64,000 nucleotides of DNA from Cyanophora paradoxa (lineage: Eukaryota; Glaucocystophyceae; Cyanophorales; Cyanophoraceae). The notes under the pieces were generated by a model. That model was not told the DNA's origin. It saw only the letters and a program-made list of their open reading frames with translations, and did no database searches. The DNA is taken from the NCBI GenBank assembly GCA_004431415.1, contig QPMI01000136.1, positions 62,001 through 126,000 of the forward strand, given 5' to 3'. This document shows, in pieces, positions 16,975 through 28,769 of this stretch; the stretch's first letter is position 1; every line of letters begins with the position of its first letter. The position numbers and the translations under genes were made by a program.

Positions 16975-19900
16975 CGCGGGACGGCGAGCTCTGCCCCCAC
17001 GGCCGGGACCACGATCGCGTGGAGACGAGCATGTGGGTGGCGGAGAGCGGCATCCCCGGCGTCCTCGCCGCGACGGCGCACTGCTACTCGCTCCGCTGCG
17101 CCGGCGAGCCGCTCCTGGGCGCCCTCGCGTGGAGCGACCCGGACGCGCTCGGCGACGCGGCGTGCCGCGCCCTGGCCGACGAGGCGCTCCTGCGGCTCCA
17201 CGGGACCGTCGCCGGCATCGCCGACCGCGCCCTGGGGAGCGCGGCGATACGGCGCCAGCAGCGGGCCGATCGGGAGGCCGCGGCCGCCGAGGGGGCCGAT
17301 CCGGACCAGGCCCCTCGGCCCCCGCCCCGCCCGCCCCGCCGACGCTGCCGTCGCGCCCCGACGGGCGGCTCCCGCCCGTGCGCGTCTCCGCGCACGTCGA
17401 GGGCCGCACCTACTGCGTCTGAACCCCCTGCTGGAGCTGCGGGCACCGCAAGGGGCGGGTCTTCATCGACGAGACGTGCGCGGGCGGGACGGGCCGCTGC
17501 AACCGGCGCGGCAGCGTCCGAGTCCGCGCGTGCGCCGCGGCGGCCTGCCAGGGCCGCTGGGCGCACGCGCCCGCGGACCTCGGCGAGGACGACGCGACGG
17601 AGCTGCGGCGCGCCGAGGACGAGGTGGAGATGTTCTCCTCGGGATCTTCCCCGAGCAGAGCGGGACGATGGCGGCCGGCACGTTTGGGGCGACGGAGCGC
17701 AACCCGCACTGGTCGCTCCTCTCGGGGGCCTCGGTCGGCTACCTCGACGCGCTCGGCGCCTGGCTGCGCACCCTCGGCACCGGCGAGGCGCTCCCGGACG
17801 ACGGGGCCCGAGCGGCGCGCCCGCCCCGCGGGGGCCGGGCTCCCGGCTCCCACTTTCTCGAGGACGGCGCCGTCGGCGGGCCGGCGGCCCGCATGCGCGG
17901 CCTGCTGCCGGACCTCGAGACGTGGCGCGGCGCCCTGCGCCTCCCGGACCTCGCGCGGCCGCTGGCGATCCCGCCGGACTTTGATCCCGTCGCCCAACGC
18001 TGGATCGACATCGACGAGCCGGCGGGGGCGGGGGCCCGGCGCTTCTGCAGCCCGGCCCCCATCCTCGCGCGCCTGGACGGCGGGAGGAAGACGATCTTTG
18101 TGCGGGCAGAGACCGGGTGCGGCAAGACGGAGACGTGCGTGGGGAGCCGCGAGGGCTCGGCGGGGGCGGGGCCCCGGGGGATCCTGCAGGCGGTGCTGGA
18201 CGACCCGGCGCTCATGGGGCTCCCCAGCGTCCCCGGCGCGCCGCCCCGCGTCCTCTACGTGACGGTGGGGCGCGTCCAGCCCGACATCCTCGTCAAGGAC
18301 CCCCGCTTCGCGGCCCTCACCTACCCCTCGGCGTCGGGCGAGCGCGTGCCGGTCGCCTGGACCGTCTACAAGGAGGCCCGCTCCGAGGAGCTCGCCGAGG
18401 CGGCGTTTGTCATGTGCACCGTGCAGAGCGGCCGCCGGCTCGAGGGCGACTTTGACGTCGTCATCGTCGACGAGGGGGCGCGGGCCCTCACGACCCTCAC
18501 GACGGGCGGGCCGTTCAAGGGGCCCGAGCACCACGCGCAGACGGTCGCCTGGTTCGACAGGGCGCTGGAGGCGCTGGCGCTCGTGATCGTTGCCGACGCC
18601 GACCTGCTGGACGAGGACGCCGCCCTCTACGCCGCGCGCCGCCCGGGGACGGACGTCGTCTCGTACCTCAAGCGCGGCAGCAACGACGCGCGCCTGCGCT
18701 GGACGGCCATCGACATCCGCTACGCCGCCGCCGTGATCGCCGCCAAGCTCCTCGACGGCGAGGTCGGCTACATCGCCGCCTCGACGCGACGGGCGCACTG
18801 GGAGCTCAAGTCCAACGTCAACCGGCACCTCCGGCTCCGCGGGCAGCGCTGCGAGTTTGTCTACGCCGACGCCGACAAGCGGGCGCGGGACACAATGACG
18901 GACCCGGACTACGTCTCCTCCACCCTCTGCTACGCCGTCAACTACGCGATGCCGCAGGGGAGCGACTTTTCCAGGGGGCGGCCGGCGACGTTTGTCGCCT
19001 ACATCGAAGAGGGGCGCACCGCCGACATCAACGCCGGCTTCCAGCTCGTCCGCCGCCGCCGGCACGTCGTCGGGCCGGACGCCCTGTACTTTTGCCACTT
19101 TCCCAAGTCGGCCCCCCTCCTGGACCGGGTGGGGAGGCCCCTGCACGCTCCCGTCGACTGGCAGGCGATCCACCGCGACCTGACGGACTCGCTCCGCGCC
19201 TGGAACGAGCGGCTCCCCGAGGAGAAGCGCGTGGCGCTCAAGGACCACTACCTGCGCGTGCGGGCGATCCGGACGGCGATCCGAAACGCCACGCACGCGT
19301 GCCCCATGCTGGCGTTTCACCTCAAGCTCCAGTCGCTCGGGAACGAGGGCCTCTACATTCTCCCCCTCCCGCAGCCCCCCGAGGGGTCCAAGAAGGGCTC
19401 GGCCCGCGGCCGCAACCGGCGCGCCCCGGCCGCCCAGGCGCAGGCCCCGGCCCCCGCCGCGCCGTCCGGGGCGCCGTCCGCCGGCGGCCTGCCCTGGATG
19501 CCAGAGGCGTACTCCAAGGAGGCGGGGGTCCTGGCGGCCGAGGTCGAGGCGCGCGAGCGGCTCCTCCCCATCGTCGCCGCCCCGCGCCTCTCCGACTATG
19601 CGTGCGCCAAGGCGATCTGCTCGAGCATGGAGCACGGTACCTCCAAGCTGGAGCTCTCCGACGCCGCCCGGCGCGCCTGGAAGCGCGCGAGGGCCGCCGC
19701 GCGCTTCGGGCTCCACCCCGAGCACGTGGGGCACGCCGAGGTCCGCCTCTCGGAGCAGAGCCCGCCGGTGGAGATCTTCCGCCTCTCCAAGCGGTTCGCC
19801 CTCGACACCCTCGAGTACCTCGCGACCGGCGCGGGGCCCGAGGAGGAGCCGGCGACCCTCCTCCCCGACCACAGCGAGCGCCGGCGTCCCTTTGAGAGCG

Positions 19901-21394
19901 CCCTGCGGCTCTTTGAGCTGCTCGGCGTGCGGATCCCGCCCGGCGGCGTCGGCGGCGGCGGCGCGGCGCTGGCGGCGGGCCTGCGGTACCTCCTCTGGAC
20001 GACGTGGGAGGGGCCCGAGGCGTGGGGGGCGGCGCGCCTGCGCGGACTCGCCGAGGGGCTGGAGAACGGGGGCGCCTTCACGGAGGGGGCCCTCGGGCGC
20101 CTCTTTGCGGACGTCTGCCGCACGGCGTGGGACCGGTTCGCGGCGCCGCTCTCGGAGGAGGTCGCGGGGCGCGAGACGGACCTCCGCTGGGCGTGCGCCG
20201 AGCGCTGGCGGCTCCCGTGCCTCCGGCCGGAGCGGCGCGCCAAGGGGAGCGCCCGCCCGCCCTCGAGGACTGCGCGCGGCGCCTCCTGCATGACCTCGTC
20301 GTCCACGCGGCGGCGCAGCTGGGCCTCGGCGTCCTCATCGCGGCGACCGAGGCGCGGCGGGTGGTGCGGGGCGGACAGCGCACCACCGTCAAGCGCACGC
20401 GCTACTGTTTCGATCCGGAGACGGTCCTCCTGGGCCTGCGCCTCTACGGGCGCGACCGGGACGGGCGGGCCGGCATGCCGCCCAACGCCGCCCTCGCGGC
20501 GCTCCTCGCGGCGGCCGTGCGCTCCCACCAGATCCTGCTCGCGCGGGACCCGGCGTCCAAGCTCGTGACCTCGAGCGAGTGCGGCGGCGGTGGCGGCGGC
20601 GCGCGCAGCGGCCCCGGCGCGGCGCCGGCGGAGGAGGAGGAGGCCTCCCCGCGCCCCGGGGCGGGGGCGTGGCGCGTCGGCAGGCACCTGCGCGCCGGCG
20701 TGCACTCGGAGGTCTTCTTCTCGGAGGCGGCGCGGGCGGTCTTTGGCGCCGACGCCGCCCGCTGCTGGAGGGAGCCCGAGGAGGAGGACCAGGTCGGGTC
20801 GCCCTACGCGGAGCTGCTGGCGCGGGCCGCCGCCAGCGAGGCGACCGAGGCGCTCGTCCCGATCGCGCCGCCCTCGCCGGCGGCGGCGCGGACCCGACGG
20901 CCGCCGCGGTCTGCGCGCGGGACCTGGCGCGCGCCGCGCTGGAGATGCGGGCGGACGAGGCCAAGGGGAGCCTCGGATTCCCCCCCGCCGAGGAGCTGCC
21001 GGCCCTCCCGATCGAGGACGTGACCTGGACGCTCGGTCGCCTCGCCTCGGCCGCCGGCCCGCCCGGCGAGCGCGCCGTTGCGCTGTGCCCCATCGTCGAG
21101 GGCCGCGGGGGCCCGGACCCGTGCATCGGCTTTGCGTACACGGCGATTTTCGCGCAGAAGGAGCTCCTCCCGTCGTCCCGAATCGACCTGGTGCGCTCCG
21201 GGACCGGCGGCTCGGGCGTCTCCCTCTTTGTCGAGGACGCCGCTCGGCGCCTCCCCGCGGAGCTCGCCCGCCCGCGGCTCGAGCGGGCGTCTCGCTCTGC
21301 GGGGCGGAAGATGCTCCTCTTCGTACCCACCTCGACCTTTGCGTTTTTTGGCGTCCCCCTGCCCGGCCTTCCCCCCCCGGCCCCCCTCGCGTGA
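16975..21394 (+). pseudogene. Origin-binding-protein-like SF2 helicase with N-terminal zinc ribbon, disrupted
   Basis: The main frame (about 17640-20230) has Walker A RAETGCGKTE (about 18100-18130), Walker B VVIVDEGARAL (about 18463-18490) and a following VIVADADLLD. This order is typical of herpesvirus/giant-virus origin-binding-type SF2 helicases. Upstream, in another frame after a TGA at 17420, is a zinc-ribbon-like CWSCGH...C segment; the first 350 bases are in a third frame. Downstream the coding signal shifts near 20230 and 20880 and ends at 21394. Protein-like sequence begins exactly at the junction with the AT-rich element, so the true 5' end is probably missing. Some shifts may be unrecognised introns; the in-frame TGA and repeated shifts suggest decay. 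Confidence 0.6.
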
Positions 21395-21748
21395 CTGAAG
21401 GAGCAGCAATTGCGATTGAGAGGCTTGCATGCGCGTGCTTTTTTTGCGGGGCAACTCGGCATCGCCGTCGCGCCTTGCAATTGCTCCTGCACCGCCCTCT
21501 GCCCCTCTGCGCCCCCCGCGTTTCGAATTTTTTCGCGCAGATCCGGACCCGTCCCCGGCACGTGTACCCCCGTCCCACCTTGGCCTCGCTGCAACCGGAC
21601 CCGGTGCGTGTACCGTTTCCGTACTGCGTGAATGCGGCATTCCCAAATTTGGATTTTTTTTCCCAGCGGACCGATTCACCTGAAAGGGGATCGGGGGGCA
21701 CAAAAAGCGGCCCGCCGCCGCCGGCGCGCCTCAGTCTGCGCCCTCGAA
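21395..21748. other. Intergenic spacer, no gene seen
   Basis: The spacer between the helicase and F-box genes is less GC-rich than either. I see no RNA gene, clear repeat or coding signal in it. Confidence 0.5.
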
Positions 21749-23696
21749 ATGGATCCCAACTCGGCCGCCTCCGCCGCCGGCGGCGCGACCGCGGCGGCCC
21801 CTGCCGCTGCAGCAGCAGCCGCCGCCGACGACGCGACCGCGACCGCCGCCGCGGCGGCCAGCGGTCTCGGTCGCGCGCTCCGCTTCGGCCCGAGGACCTT
21901 TGAGAATCCGGCAAAGATCGTACCGTCCATCGAGAAGACGAGCAGGGGCAGGGCGATCGGGATCAACTCGGTGCGCAGGGCCCTCGGCAGGGTCGCACGC
22001 CTCCCGTCCGGCCTCCCCGAGATCATCTTCGCCCACCTGCCGCGAGCGAGGCGCCTCGCCATGCTGCGCACCTGCCAGCAGACGCGCACCTTTGCGCTCG
22101 GCGCGTCCTCGCGCGGCTGGTTTGACGCCCTCTTCGTCGACGACCCGATCGCCCTCATCTCGGGCCCGGCGCGGCCGGCGGCGCCCCGCGCGGCTCCTCG
22201 CCGGGCGCGGCGCGGGCGCAGAGGTGCCCCTCCCCGCAGACTGCGGTCCAAACTGCCTGGACTTTGTACCGGCGTTTTCGCACGGCGACGGCGAGGGCCG
22301 CTGGATGGGCCTGCTCTACCCGCGTGGATGGTTGGGACCCCGCACGCCCACGGTCCTGCGCTACGGGCCCGGCGGGCGCGCCGGCGCCCTGGCAATCCCC
22401 CCGCAAATGGACTTTGCGTTCACCAGCTGCGGGCGCGATTCCTTTGCCATCGGCCGCGACGGCGCCGCCGTGCTCGGCGGCGCGCGCAGCTGGCTGGTCT
22501 GGTCTCCCGACGGCCGCGCGGAGATCGTGGACGTGGGGGCGGTCGTGGGGGGCGTGGTGGCGTGCCGCCCCTCCCCCGACGCCTCTCGCGTCGCCGTCTG
22601 CAGCATCGTCGATCGCCGCATCCTCGTCCGCTTCGTCCGCGTGGGCGACTCTGCCGAGGCGGCCGCCGCGGCGCGCCCCATCGACGTGGGGCCCCTGGAC
22701 TCGGACGCGGCGCGCGGGCGCCTCTCGGAGGATCTCACCTTTCTCGACGGGAGCCACGTCGACGGCGGCGGCCTCCACGCCGGCGCCAACTACCCTTGGG
22801 AGGCCGTGGACGCGGCGCACGCCGATGTCGGCGTGACGTGGAACGCGCCCTGCACCGCGGTCCTGGTCCGCGCCAAGGCATCGACCTGCGCCGTCGACGT
22901 CGAGGGGGACGAAGACGAGTACGCGTTCGAGGCCCACCTGGTGCGGCTCGCGTCGGTGACCCTGGAGGGCCGCTCGCGCGCGTGCTGGTGGTGCACGATT
23001 GGCCAGGCTCCCGTGGACGCCTTTGCCGTCGGCCTCGGGGAGAACTGGCTCCTCCACACCACCCGGCCCGTCGAGGACATCGGCGCGGCGTCCATGTACG
23101 TCTTCTACCTCGACCCTCCCACCGTACGCCGCGGCGACGTCGACATACGGTGCACCATGATCGAGCTGCGGATGCCCTGCCAGGGGTGGTTCTGGGATTC
23201 CATCGTGCCCCTCGGCAACTGGTGCTTCATCTACCAGGCCTGGGGCCAGTTTATGCAGGGCACCGACGGGCACCGCCGCGGGATCAGCCGCCCGTTTCTC
23301 GTCACCATCGAGCGCCGCTCGTCGCACGTCGACTATTTCGAGCTGCGCGGGGCCGCTGGACTGGATCGCGAGCCCAGCGACGACGAGATCGCGGGCCGCC
23401 TGCGGCCCCTGGGCGCCGTGGGGCTCCACGGACTCGCGGTGCTGGGGAGGGGCCAGGGCGGCTGCGCGGTGCACGACGTCGACGTCGTGCGCTACGTGCC
23501 GTGGCCGGGGACGGGCGACCTCGTCCGCCTGGGCGGGAGCGAGACCTCTACGCAGTTTCTGCCCAAGGGGCTGGTGCAGCTGCGGTTCGACACCGCGCCG
23601 TCGACGAGCGACTGGATCGAGGCGCGCTACTCGGGCCCCCACGGCATCGAGCACGGCTGCACGCTCACCTTTGACCCCGAGGTCGACGCGGCGTAG
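21749..23696 (+). pseudogene. F-box-like protein with beta-propeller-like body, one frameshift
   Basis: From the ATG at 21749 (MDPNSAASAAGG) an alanine-rich start leads into LPSGLPEIIFAHLPRARRLAMLRTCQQTRTFA, which has the pattern of an F-box (LP.E....L....L..L...C). The frame shifts near 22190. The second frame runs to 23696 and encodes about 500 residues of repeated beta-type segments, such as SFAIGRDGAAVLGG and SWLVWSPDGRAEIV, suggestive of a propeller, though no canonical WD dipeptides recur. F-box proteins recruit substrates to SCF ubiquitin ligases through SKP1; a SKP1-like gene lies at 39.8 kb. Assignment of the F-box rests on pattern only. Confidence 0.5.
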
Positions 23697-25010
23697 AGCG
23701 TACACGCCGACGCGCGCCCCGCGCGATCGGAGGGCGGCTCGGCGCGCGCCCCCTTTTCCCCCGCCGCAAAATTAAATGCCCCAATTAGCCGCCGGCCCCG
23801 CGATCGGCCGCTAGCCAAGTACCGTGTCGGTACGCCTATGTGTGCACGCTTCCGATCGTGTGATTACGGGTGCTGCGCGTGCGTACGCGTGCGCGTGGGG
23901 CGCGCCCCAAGCGCGCCGTCGCCTCGCCGAGGGCGTGCGGGACTGCGGGATTCCTCCCCCTGCACGAGAATCTCTCGATTGCTCGGTAGCCCGCGGGGGA
24001 GGGGAGGCGGGAGGGGGGTAGGGGGTGGGGTAGGATGGGGGTAGAGGGTTGCTGGAAACGAGAAGGGGTCGGCGGGGCGGGATGGGGGTAGCAAAATGTA
24101 CGCTCCGGCACCTCGCCTGCGCAACGGCCGCAATCTGGTCGCGGGGGGGGAGGGGGTAAGATAGGGGTACAGGGTTGCTGGAACGAGAAGGGGTCGAGGG
24201 GAATAGGAGGACACACGGTTCGGCTCCCGGCAACGTATATTCGATGCGGCCGAGGGCCTGCGGACTCGTTTTCGGTGTGCCGACGGCGCGGCGGGCGGCG
24301 AAAGCGGGCCGTACCCCTGCCGTACTCTCTCCCCCTCCTCCCCCTCCGCCCGTAGATCGTGGAGCGGCTGCATTCTGGTCGGTGTAAGGGAGGGGGAGGT
24401 GCAGCGCCTCCAGGGCAGGGAAGGAAAAAAAGCAGGGCACCGGTTCGACTCTCGATGGGGAAGGGTAGCTCACTCCCGACCAGAATGCGGCCGATCCCGG
24501 TATTAAGGTGGCGGGTCGGGCGTGCGGAGCGGTACCCCCGAGCCTCCCCCTCCCCCCACCCGCCCTCCGCTCGCACCCCCTCCCCACCCTTTGCCGCCTG
24601 TAGATCGTGCAGCGGCCGCATCCCGGCCGCGGCGAGTCGGGTGGGGCGAATGGGGGTACGGGCCGCAGAGTAGGGGCACCGGCTCGACTCTCGGCAGAGC
24701 CCTTCCCGACCCGAATGCGGCCGGCTCCGCCTCCAAGGGCGCCGGGGCAGGCGGGGCGGACGGCGCGTACCCCTGCCCTCCTGCGCGGCCACGGCGCGGT
24801 CAGAGGGGGCGAGGGGCGCCGGCAGGGGGGTACCGCAGGCCGGGAGAGCGCGCGCACCGAGCCGGCTCGCCGCCCGCCGCCTAGCCTGCTCGGAGCCGCC
24901 CCCGAGCCGTACCCCTGCGCGCGGGACCGAGTCGCACGAAACCGTGCCCGGCAAACGTATAAGAGACGGCGCCGCCGCCGCCGGGGGCCACTTGCGAACC
25001 TGCGAAAAGA
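23697..25010. repeat. Non-coding spacer with imperfect tandem repeats of about 250 bp
   Basis: No gene seen. Words such as GTAGATCGTGGAGCGGC (about 24352) and GTAGATCGTGCAGCGGC (about 24600), and CACCGGTTCGACTCTCG (about 24438) and CACCGGCTCGACTCTCG (about 24677), recur at about 245-250 bases. An earlier, more diverged part begins near 24010 with two GGGTTGCTGGAA...GAGAAGGGGTCG stretches. GTACCCC words are frequent. A TATAAGAG word at about 24958 precedes the next gene. Confidence 0.5.
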
Positions 25011-25702
25011 ATGTGCCGAGACGGGCGCCTGGTCGCAACGCGCGACGGGGACATGGTGTGCGATGCCTGCGGCGAGGCCGAGGCGGCCGCCGCGTCGCTG
25101 GGGCCGCGCGGGACGCCGAAGAGGCCCCGCAGGCCGGCGAGGCCGCGCCGGCGTCGCCCCGGGGCGGCCCGCGGCCCACGCATATGGCGCGCGTGGAGAG
25201 GCTGCTGGAGAGCGCGGCGCTGGAGCTGGGCCTCGCCGACGCGGCGGTCGACGAGGCGCGACGGCTGCTCGCGGACCGCACGCTCCGAGTCGGGCGGAAG
25301 AACGAGATCTCCGTCACCGGGGCCCTCTACTGGGCGGCCGCCGCCGCCGGCGCCCCGCGCACCGTCGAAGAGGCGCTCGGCTGGCACCCCGCCCTGCGCA
25401 CGCGCCGCGCGGCGCTCGTCAGGATGGTCCGCGCGATCCACCGCCGCCGCGGCGTGGGGCGCGTACCCCGCGCGCCCGACTATGTCGACACGCTCGCCCA
25501 TCGCGTGGGGCTGGGCGGGGCCGGCGCGCGGGCGGCGCGCGAGTACGCCGAGCGGCACCGGGACTCGGGGCGGAGCCCGATCGTCATCGCCGCGGCTGCG
25601 CTGGTGGTCGAGGGCGGCGCGTCGGTGCTGGACGCCGCGCGGGCCGCCGGCATCACGGCCGCCGGCGTCAAGCAGTGCATCAAGGCGCTCGCCGCCTCCT
25701 AG
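25011..25702 (+). pseudogene. TFIIB-like transcription factor
   Basis: The frame from the ATG at 25011 starts with a TFIIB-like zinc ribbon (DGRLVATRDGDMVCDACGE); only one cysteine of the first pair is evident. Between about 25080 and 25180 the coding signal passes to another frame, which runs from THMARVERLLES to 25702. That part is helical and has the look of cyclin-like repeats, for example GRSPIVIAAAALVVEGG and ITAAGVKQCIKAL. The latter resembles the helix-turn-helix end of a TFIIB cyclin fold. TFIIB bridges TATA-bound TBP and RNA polymerase II. A virus- or element-encoded version would redirect transcription; that is inference. One frameshift or small intron must be assumed. Confidence 0.55.
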
Positions 25703-26510
25703 GAGGATAGAGAGAGAGATAGGTTGAGCGTTGTGTTGCAACTGAGAGCCTGCGGCGGCGCGCGGCGTGTCATTCGTGCATGCGGGAATGAAAGCCTGGC
25801 GCCGGCGGGTCGCACCGGGCACGGCAAGGCAGAGGAATCGTCCAGCCGCACCGCGCGCGCTCGGCTGGAGCGGCCCGGGCGTGCCGCGCGGCGCGATCCG
25901 ACCGCGGCCGCGCCGAGCCCTCGCCTCTGGGACGCGCCCCGGGGGCTTTGGGTGCATCAAACGTAGTTTGAGACGCTCTCCGGTCGATCGGGCCCGAGGG
26001 GCGGCCGGCCGGGTCGCGCGGGGCCCCGCACGGCGGTCGAGGACTCGTTGAGAACTTGACGAGTCCTGGGGAGCAAGCGTGGGCGGGGTACGGGGCGCTT
26101 TCGTTCTCACCCGCCCCTCGGTAAGAGACGAGCCGGACTTGGCAAAATCCTCGGCGGGGCGAGTTCCCCGAGTCGCCCGAGCGGCGGCGCGCGGCGGCGG
26201 GCTCAAGCTTGCCTAGACGCTCGATTTGCATTGCAGCATCCGAAAGGCTACGTGCTATGCGCGTGGGGGGCGAACAGAGAGCGGACCGGCCGCCGGCCGG
26301 GGCCTGCAATCGGCACCCGGGTTCTGCTTGCGGGTCCCAGATCGGCTTGGTTCGCCTCTGATGGCGTCTTCCAACGTTTTCTGATTCCATGACGCGCAGG
26401 CTAGAGCACCCGCGGCCCGCCAGCCGAGGAGTTGACCGCGGCTGCGGCGGGCGCGTGCAGCGCCGTTTCCTTCCTTCTTCGTTGCGCTTCCGCTTGCTCG
26501 GGTGCAGCTC
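25703..26510. other. Intergenic region between convergent genes, no gene seen
   Basis: Both flanking genes end here. The 800 bases show no repeat or RNA-like structure I could support. Confidence 0.45.
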
Positions 26511-27134
26511 CTACGACCCGTCCGAGACCGGGCTCTCGCCTCCCGCGTCGGCGCCCTCGGGGTTGACGTGGACGACGATCTGGGTGCCGCCGCCGGCGCT
26601 CCACTCGGCGGCGAGCTTCTTCATGGCTTCGACGCGCTTCGATGCGGACCCGGTGCGCCCCTTGAGCGCCTGCTCGTAACCCTGGGCCAGGCTGCGGTTC
26701 GGAAACGGCGTGGCGACGGCGACGAGCCGCCAGGGTCCGCGGCTCTTGGTGAACGAGCCGCGGATGGTGCCGCGCGAGTGCTCCTTGTACCTCCGCGCGA
26801 GGCTCGCCGTCTCGCCGCAGTAGAACATCTGCCCGTTGTGCAAGAGGTACACGACGTGCTGCTTCTCAAACTGGTGGTGGAACGCGCGGGCCTTGCCGCC
26901 GCCGCCGCCGCCGCCGCCGCCCGGCGATGCCTTTGCTGCCGCGGCGTCGGCGCCGGCCCCAGGACCGGCGCTCCCGCGCTCCCCGTCGACGCTGCCCTTG
27001 TCCGCATCCGAGTCCTCGTGCGCCCCGTCGCCTTCGCTCCCTCGAGGCTGCTGCCGCGGCTCGCCTTCTTTGACCGCATCCGCAGGAGGCGCGCCCTGCA
27101 TCTCTGCGTCGGCCTCCATGCTGCCAACCCCCAT
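26511..27134 (-). CDS. GIY-YIG family endonuclease-like protein
   Basis: A 207-residue protein from the ATG at 27134. The first 95 residues are low-complexity and acidic with a glycine run. Then HVVYLLHNGQMFYCGETASLARRYKEH has the GIY-YIG arrangement: a first strand VVYLL, then FYCGE in place of YIG, then the conserved Arg (RRYKEH). A later RSLAQGYEQALKG carries the Glu expected for metal binding. The family includes homing, repair and SLX1-type structure-specific nucleases. The frame is intact within a cluster of broken genes. It lies convergent to the TFIIB-like gene and downstream of the recombinase-related genes on the same strand. Confidence 0.75.
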   Translation of the reverse strand: MGVGSMEADAEMQGAPPADAVKEGEPRQQPRGSEGDGAHEDSDADKGSVDGERGSAGPGAGADAAAAKASPGGGGGGGGGKARAFHHQFEKQHVVYLLHNGQMFYCGETASLARRYKEHSRGTIRGSFTKSRGPWRLVAVATPFPNRSLAQGYEQALKGRTGSASKRVEAMKKLAAEWSAGGGTQIVVHVNPEGADAGGESPVSDGS

Positions 27135-27219
27135 CCGCCGCGCGGCCCCGGCGCGAGGACGGGAGAGCGTCTGGTGCGACCGTCCCCCGTGGCGGCGCGC
27201 GGCAGGCTCGCTTTATGCG

Positions 27220-28330
27220 TTACGCAGATCTCGGCGCGGGCACAAAGGCGTGGTGGGACGGCGGCGGCGGCTGCGGATGCGGCGTGGTGCTGAGCCTGGC
27301 GCGCTTCGGCGGGGCCCCGCCGGGAGACTCGACGCGCGCGAGGGGCGGAGGGCGCCGGCCGGAGGGCACGCGGCGAGAGGCGGCAGCGCGGGGGCGGCGG
27401 GGGCGCGGCGTGTCCGGCCGCCCGGGTCCGTCCATTCCCTCGCGGGGCCCGCCGTCGCCGCCCGCGCTTCCTTTTGCGGGTTCGCCGGCCGGCCTCCGAG
27501 GCGAGGCTGCGGGTCGCTTCGCCTCCCCGCGCCCCGTCAGCCGGACGGCGGCCGCGCCTTGGGCGGCCTCCCGCGCCGCCTCACGGGCGGGCGCCCCGCC
27601 CGCCCCGCCGCGCGACGACGAGGAGGAAGAGGCCGGCGGCGGCGAGGACGCCGGCCGCGCAAAGCCCAGGAGCTCCAGCACCCGCTCGGCGCCGGTTCGG
27701 ATCTCGACGGTGCCGTTGCGGCCCTCGTACTCGACGGGGAAGAGGGCGCTCACGCCCGTCCACTCGCGAGGTCCGCCCTCCTGGCTCGCCGTCCACGCCC
27801 CGCCGAACCGCTTCAGCAGGACGAAGCGGGACTCGAACTCGCCGCTCGGCAGGTCGATCGTCTGGACGAGGCGCGCGTACACCACGTTGGGCAGCGGGCT
27901 CGCCGCGTGCGTCGCCAGCGCCGCCACCACCTGCCCCGCCGCGTACGGCGAGGCCGACCGCCAGCGCAGGTGGTAGAGGGCGGCGGCGGCCCCGCCGCGG
28001 GCACGGCGACGGGGCGGGAACGGCGCCGCCGCGGCCCGGCCCGAGGCCCCGCCGGCGGCTGAGGCCCCGCCGGCGGCCGCCGCGGATGAGCCCCGGGAGC
28101 AGTAGCTCGCGTGGTGCTTCGCCCCGGCCGCGTTGTTGAACGCCTCGCGGTGCGTCGGGGCGGTAAAGGCGGGAGGCGCGGGGCGCGGGGCGGGCGCGGT
28201 CTCACCCGGTCGCAGGGCTCGCAGTAGCGCTGCTCGGCGATCGCCAGCGCCCGCTCGACGGCATAGTCGGCGTCCCAGGGCCGCTGAGGCCCCCCCGCGC
28301 TGCCGGTCCGGCGCCGCTTGGCCTCGAGCC
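27220..28330 (-). CDS. Zinc-finger-containing protein or C-terminal extension of the tyrosine recombinase
   Basis: On the minus strand the sequence before 28200 reads WDADYAVERALAIAEQRYCEPCD. It is followed, after a likely short GC-rich intron, by REAFNNAAGAKHHASYC, together giving a C-x2-C ... H-x3-C zinc-finger pattern. Next comes a folded-looking region (about 27980-27660) with VVYARLVQTIDLPSGEFES and WTGVSALFPVEYEG, then an alanine/proline/arginine-rich tail to 27220. A polyglutamate stretch at about 28330-28400 links it to the recombinase frame, so it may be the far C-terminus of that protein. I do not recognise the domain. Confidence 0.35.
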
Positions 28331-28769
28331 GCCCCCGTCCCCCTCGTCCCCTTCTTCCTCCTCCTCCTCCTCTTCCTCTTCCTCCTCTTCCTCTTCCTCG
28401 TCACTCAAGTCGAACGAGCTGGAGCTCCCGCCCTTGCGCGCCGGCTCGGGGCTCGTCGACGGCGTCGGCGCCTGCGTCGACGGCGTCGGCGCCTGCGTCG
28501 CCGGCACCGCCTCGCCCTCGTCTCCGGCCTCTCTCTCTTTCTTTTTCTTTTCCTCCTTCTCCCCCTGGTGTTCCTCGTCGCCGTCCTCCCTCGCCGCCTT
28601 GCCGCCGCGGCTCCCGCCGCCCGCCGCCCGCCCCTTGCTCCGGCCGGCCCCTCGGCGCGCAGCGCGGGGCGCCGCCGGACGGGGCGCGGGGTCGGCCGCC
28701 GGCCCCTCCAGGAGCGGCGGCTCGGGCCCGTCGGGGCTCTCCCGCGCGCGGCGCCTCTCCTCCACGTGC

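Noticed and set aside
17410-21914. Very long minus-strand frames (for example 17410-19872 and 19596-21914)
   Set aside because: They lie antisense to the helicase with its clear motifs. In DNA this GC-rich stop codons are rare on every frame, and these products are Arg/Pro/Ala-rich without domains.
24000-24060. Telomere-like G-rich repeat (GGGGTAGGGGGTGGGG)
   Set aside because: The run is short, irregular and internal, with no consistent unit.
24435-24690. tRNA or SINE B-box-like words (GGTTCGACTCTC)
   Set aside because: No matching A-box at the right distance and no cloverleaf could be drawn. The word is simply part of the imperfect tandem repeat.
28330-28404. Protein starting with a long Lys/Arg run on the minus strand
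   Set aside because: It is the wrong frame of a polyglutamate-coding stretch that continues the recombinase frame.
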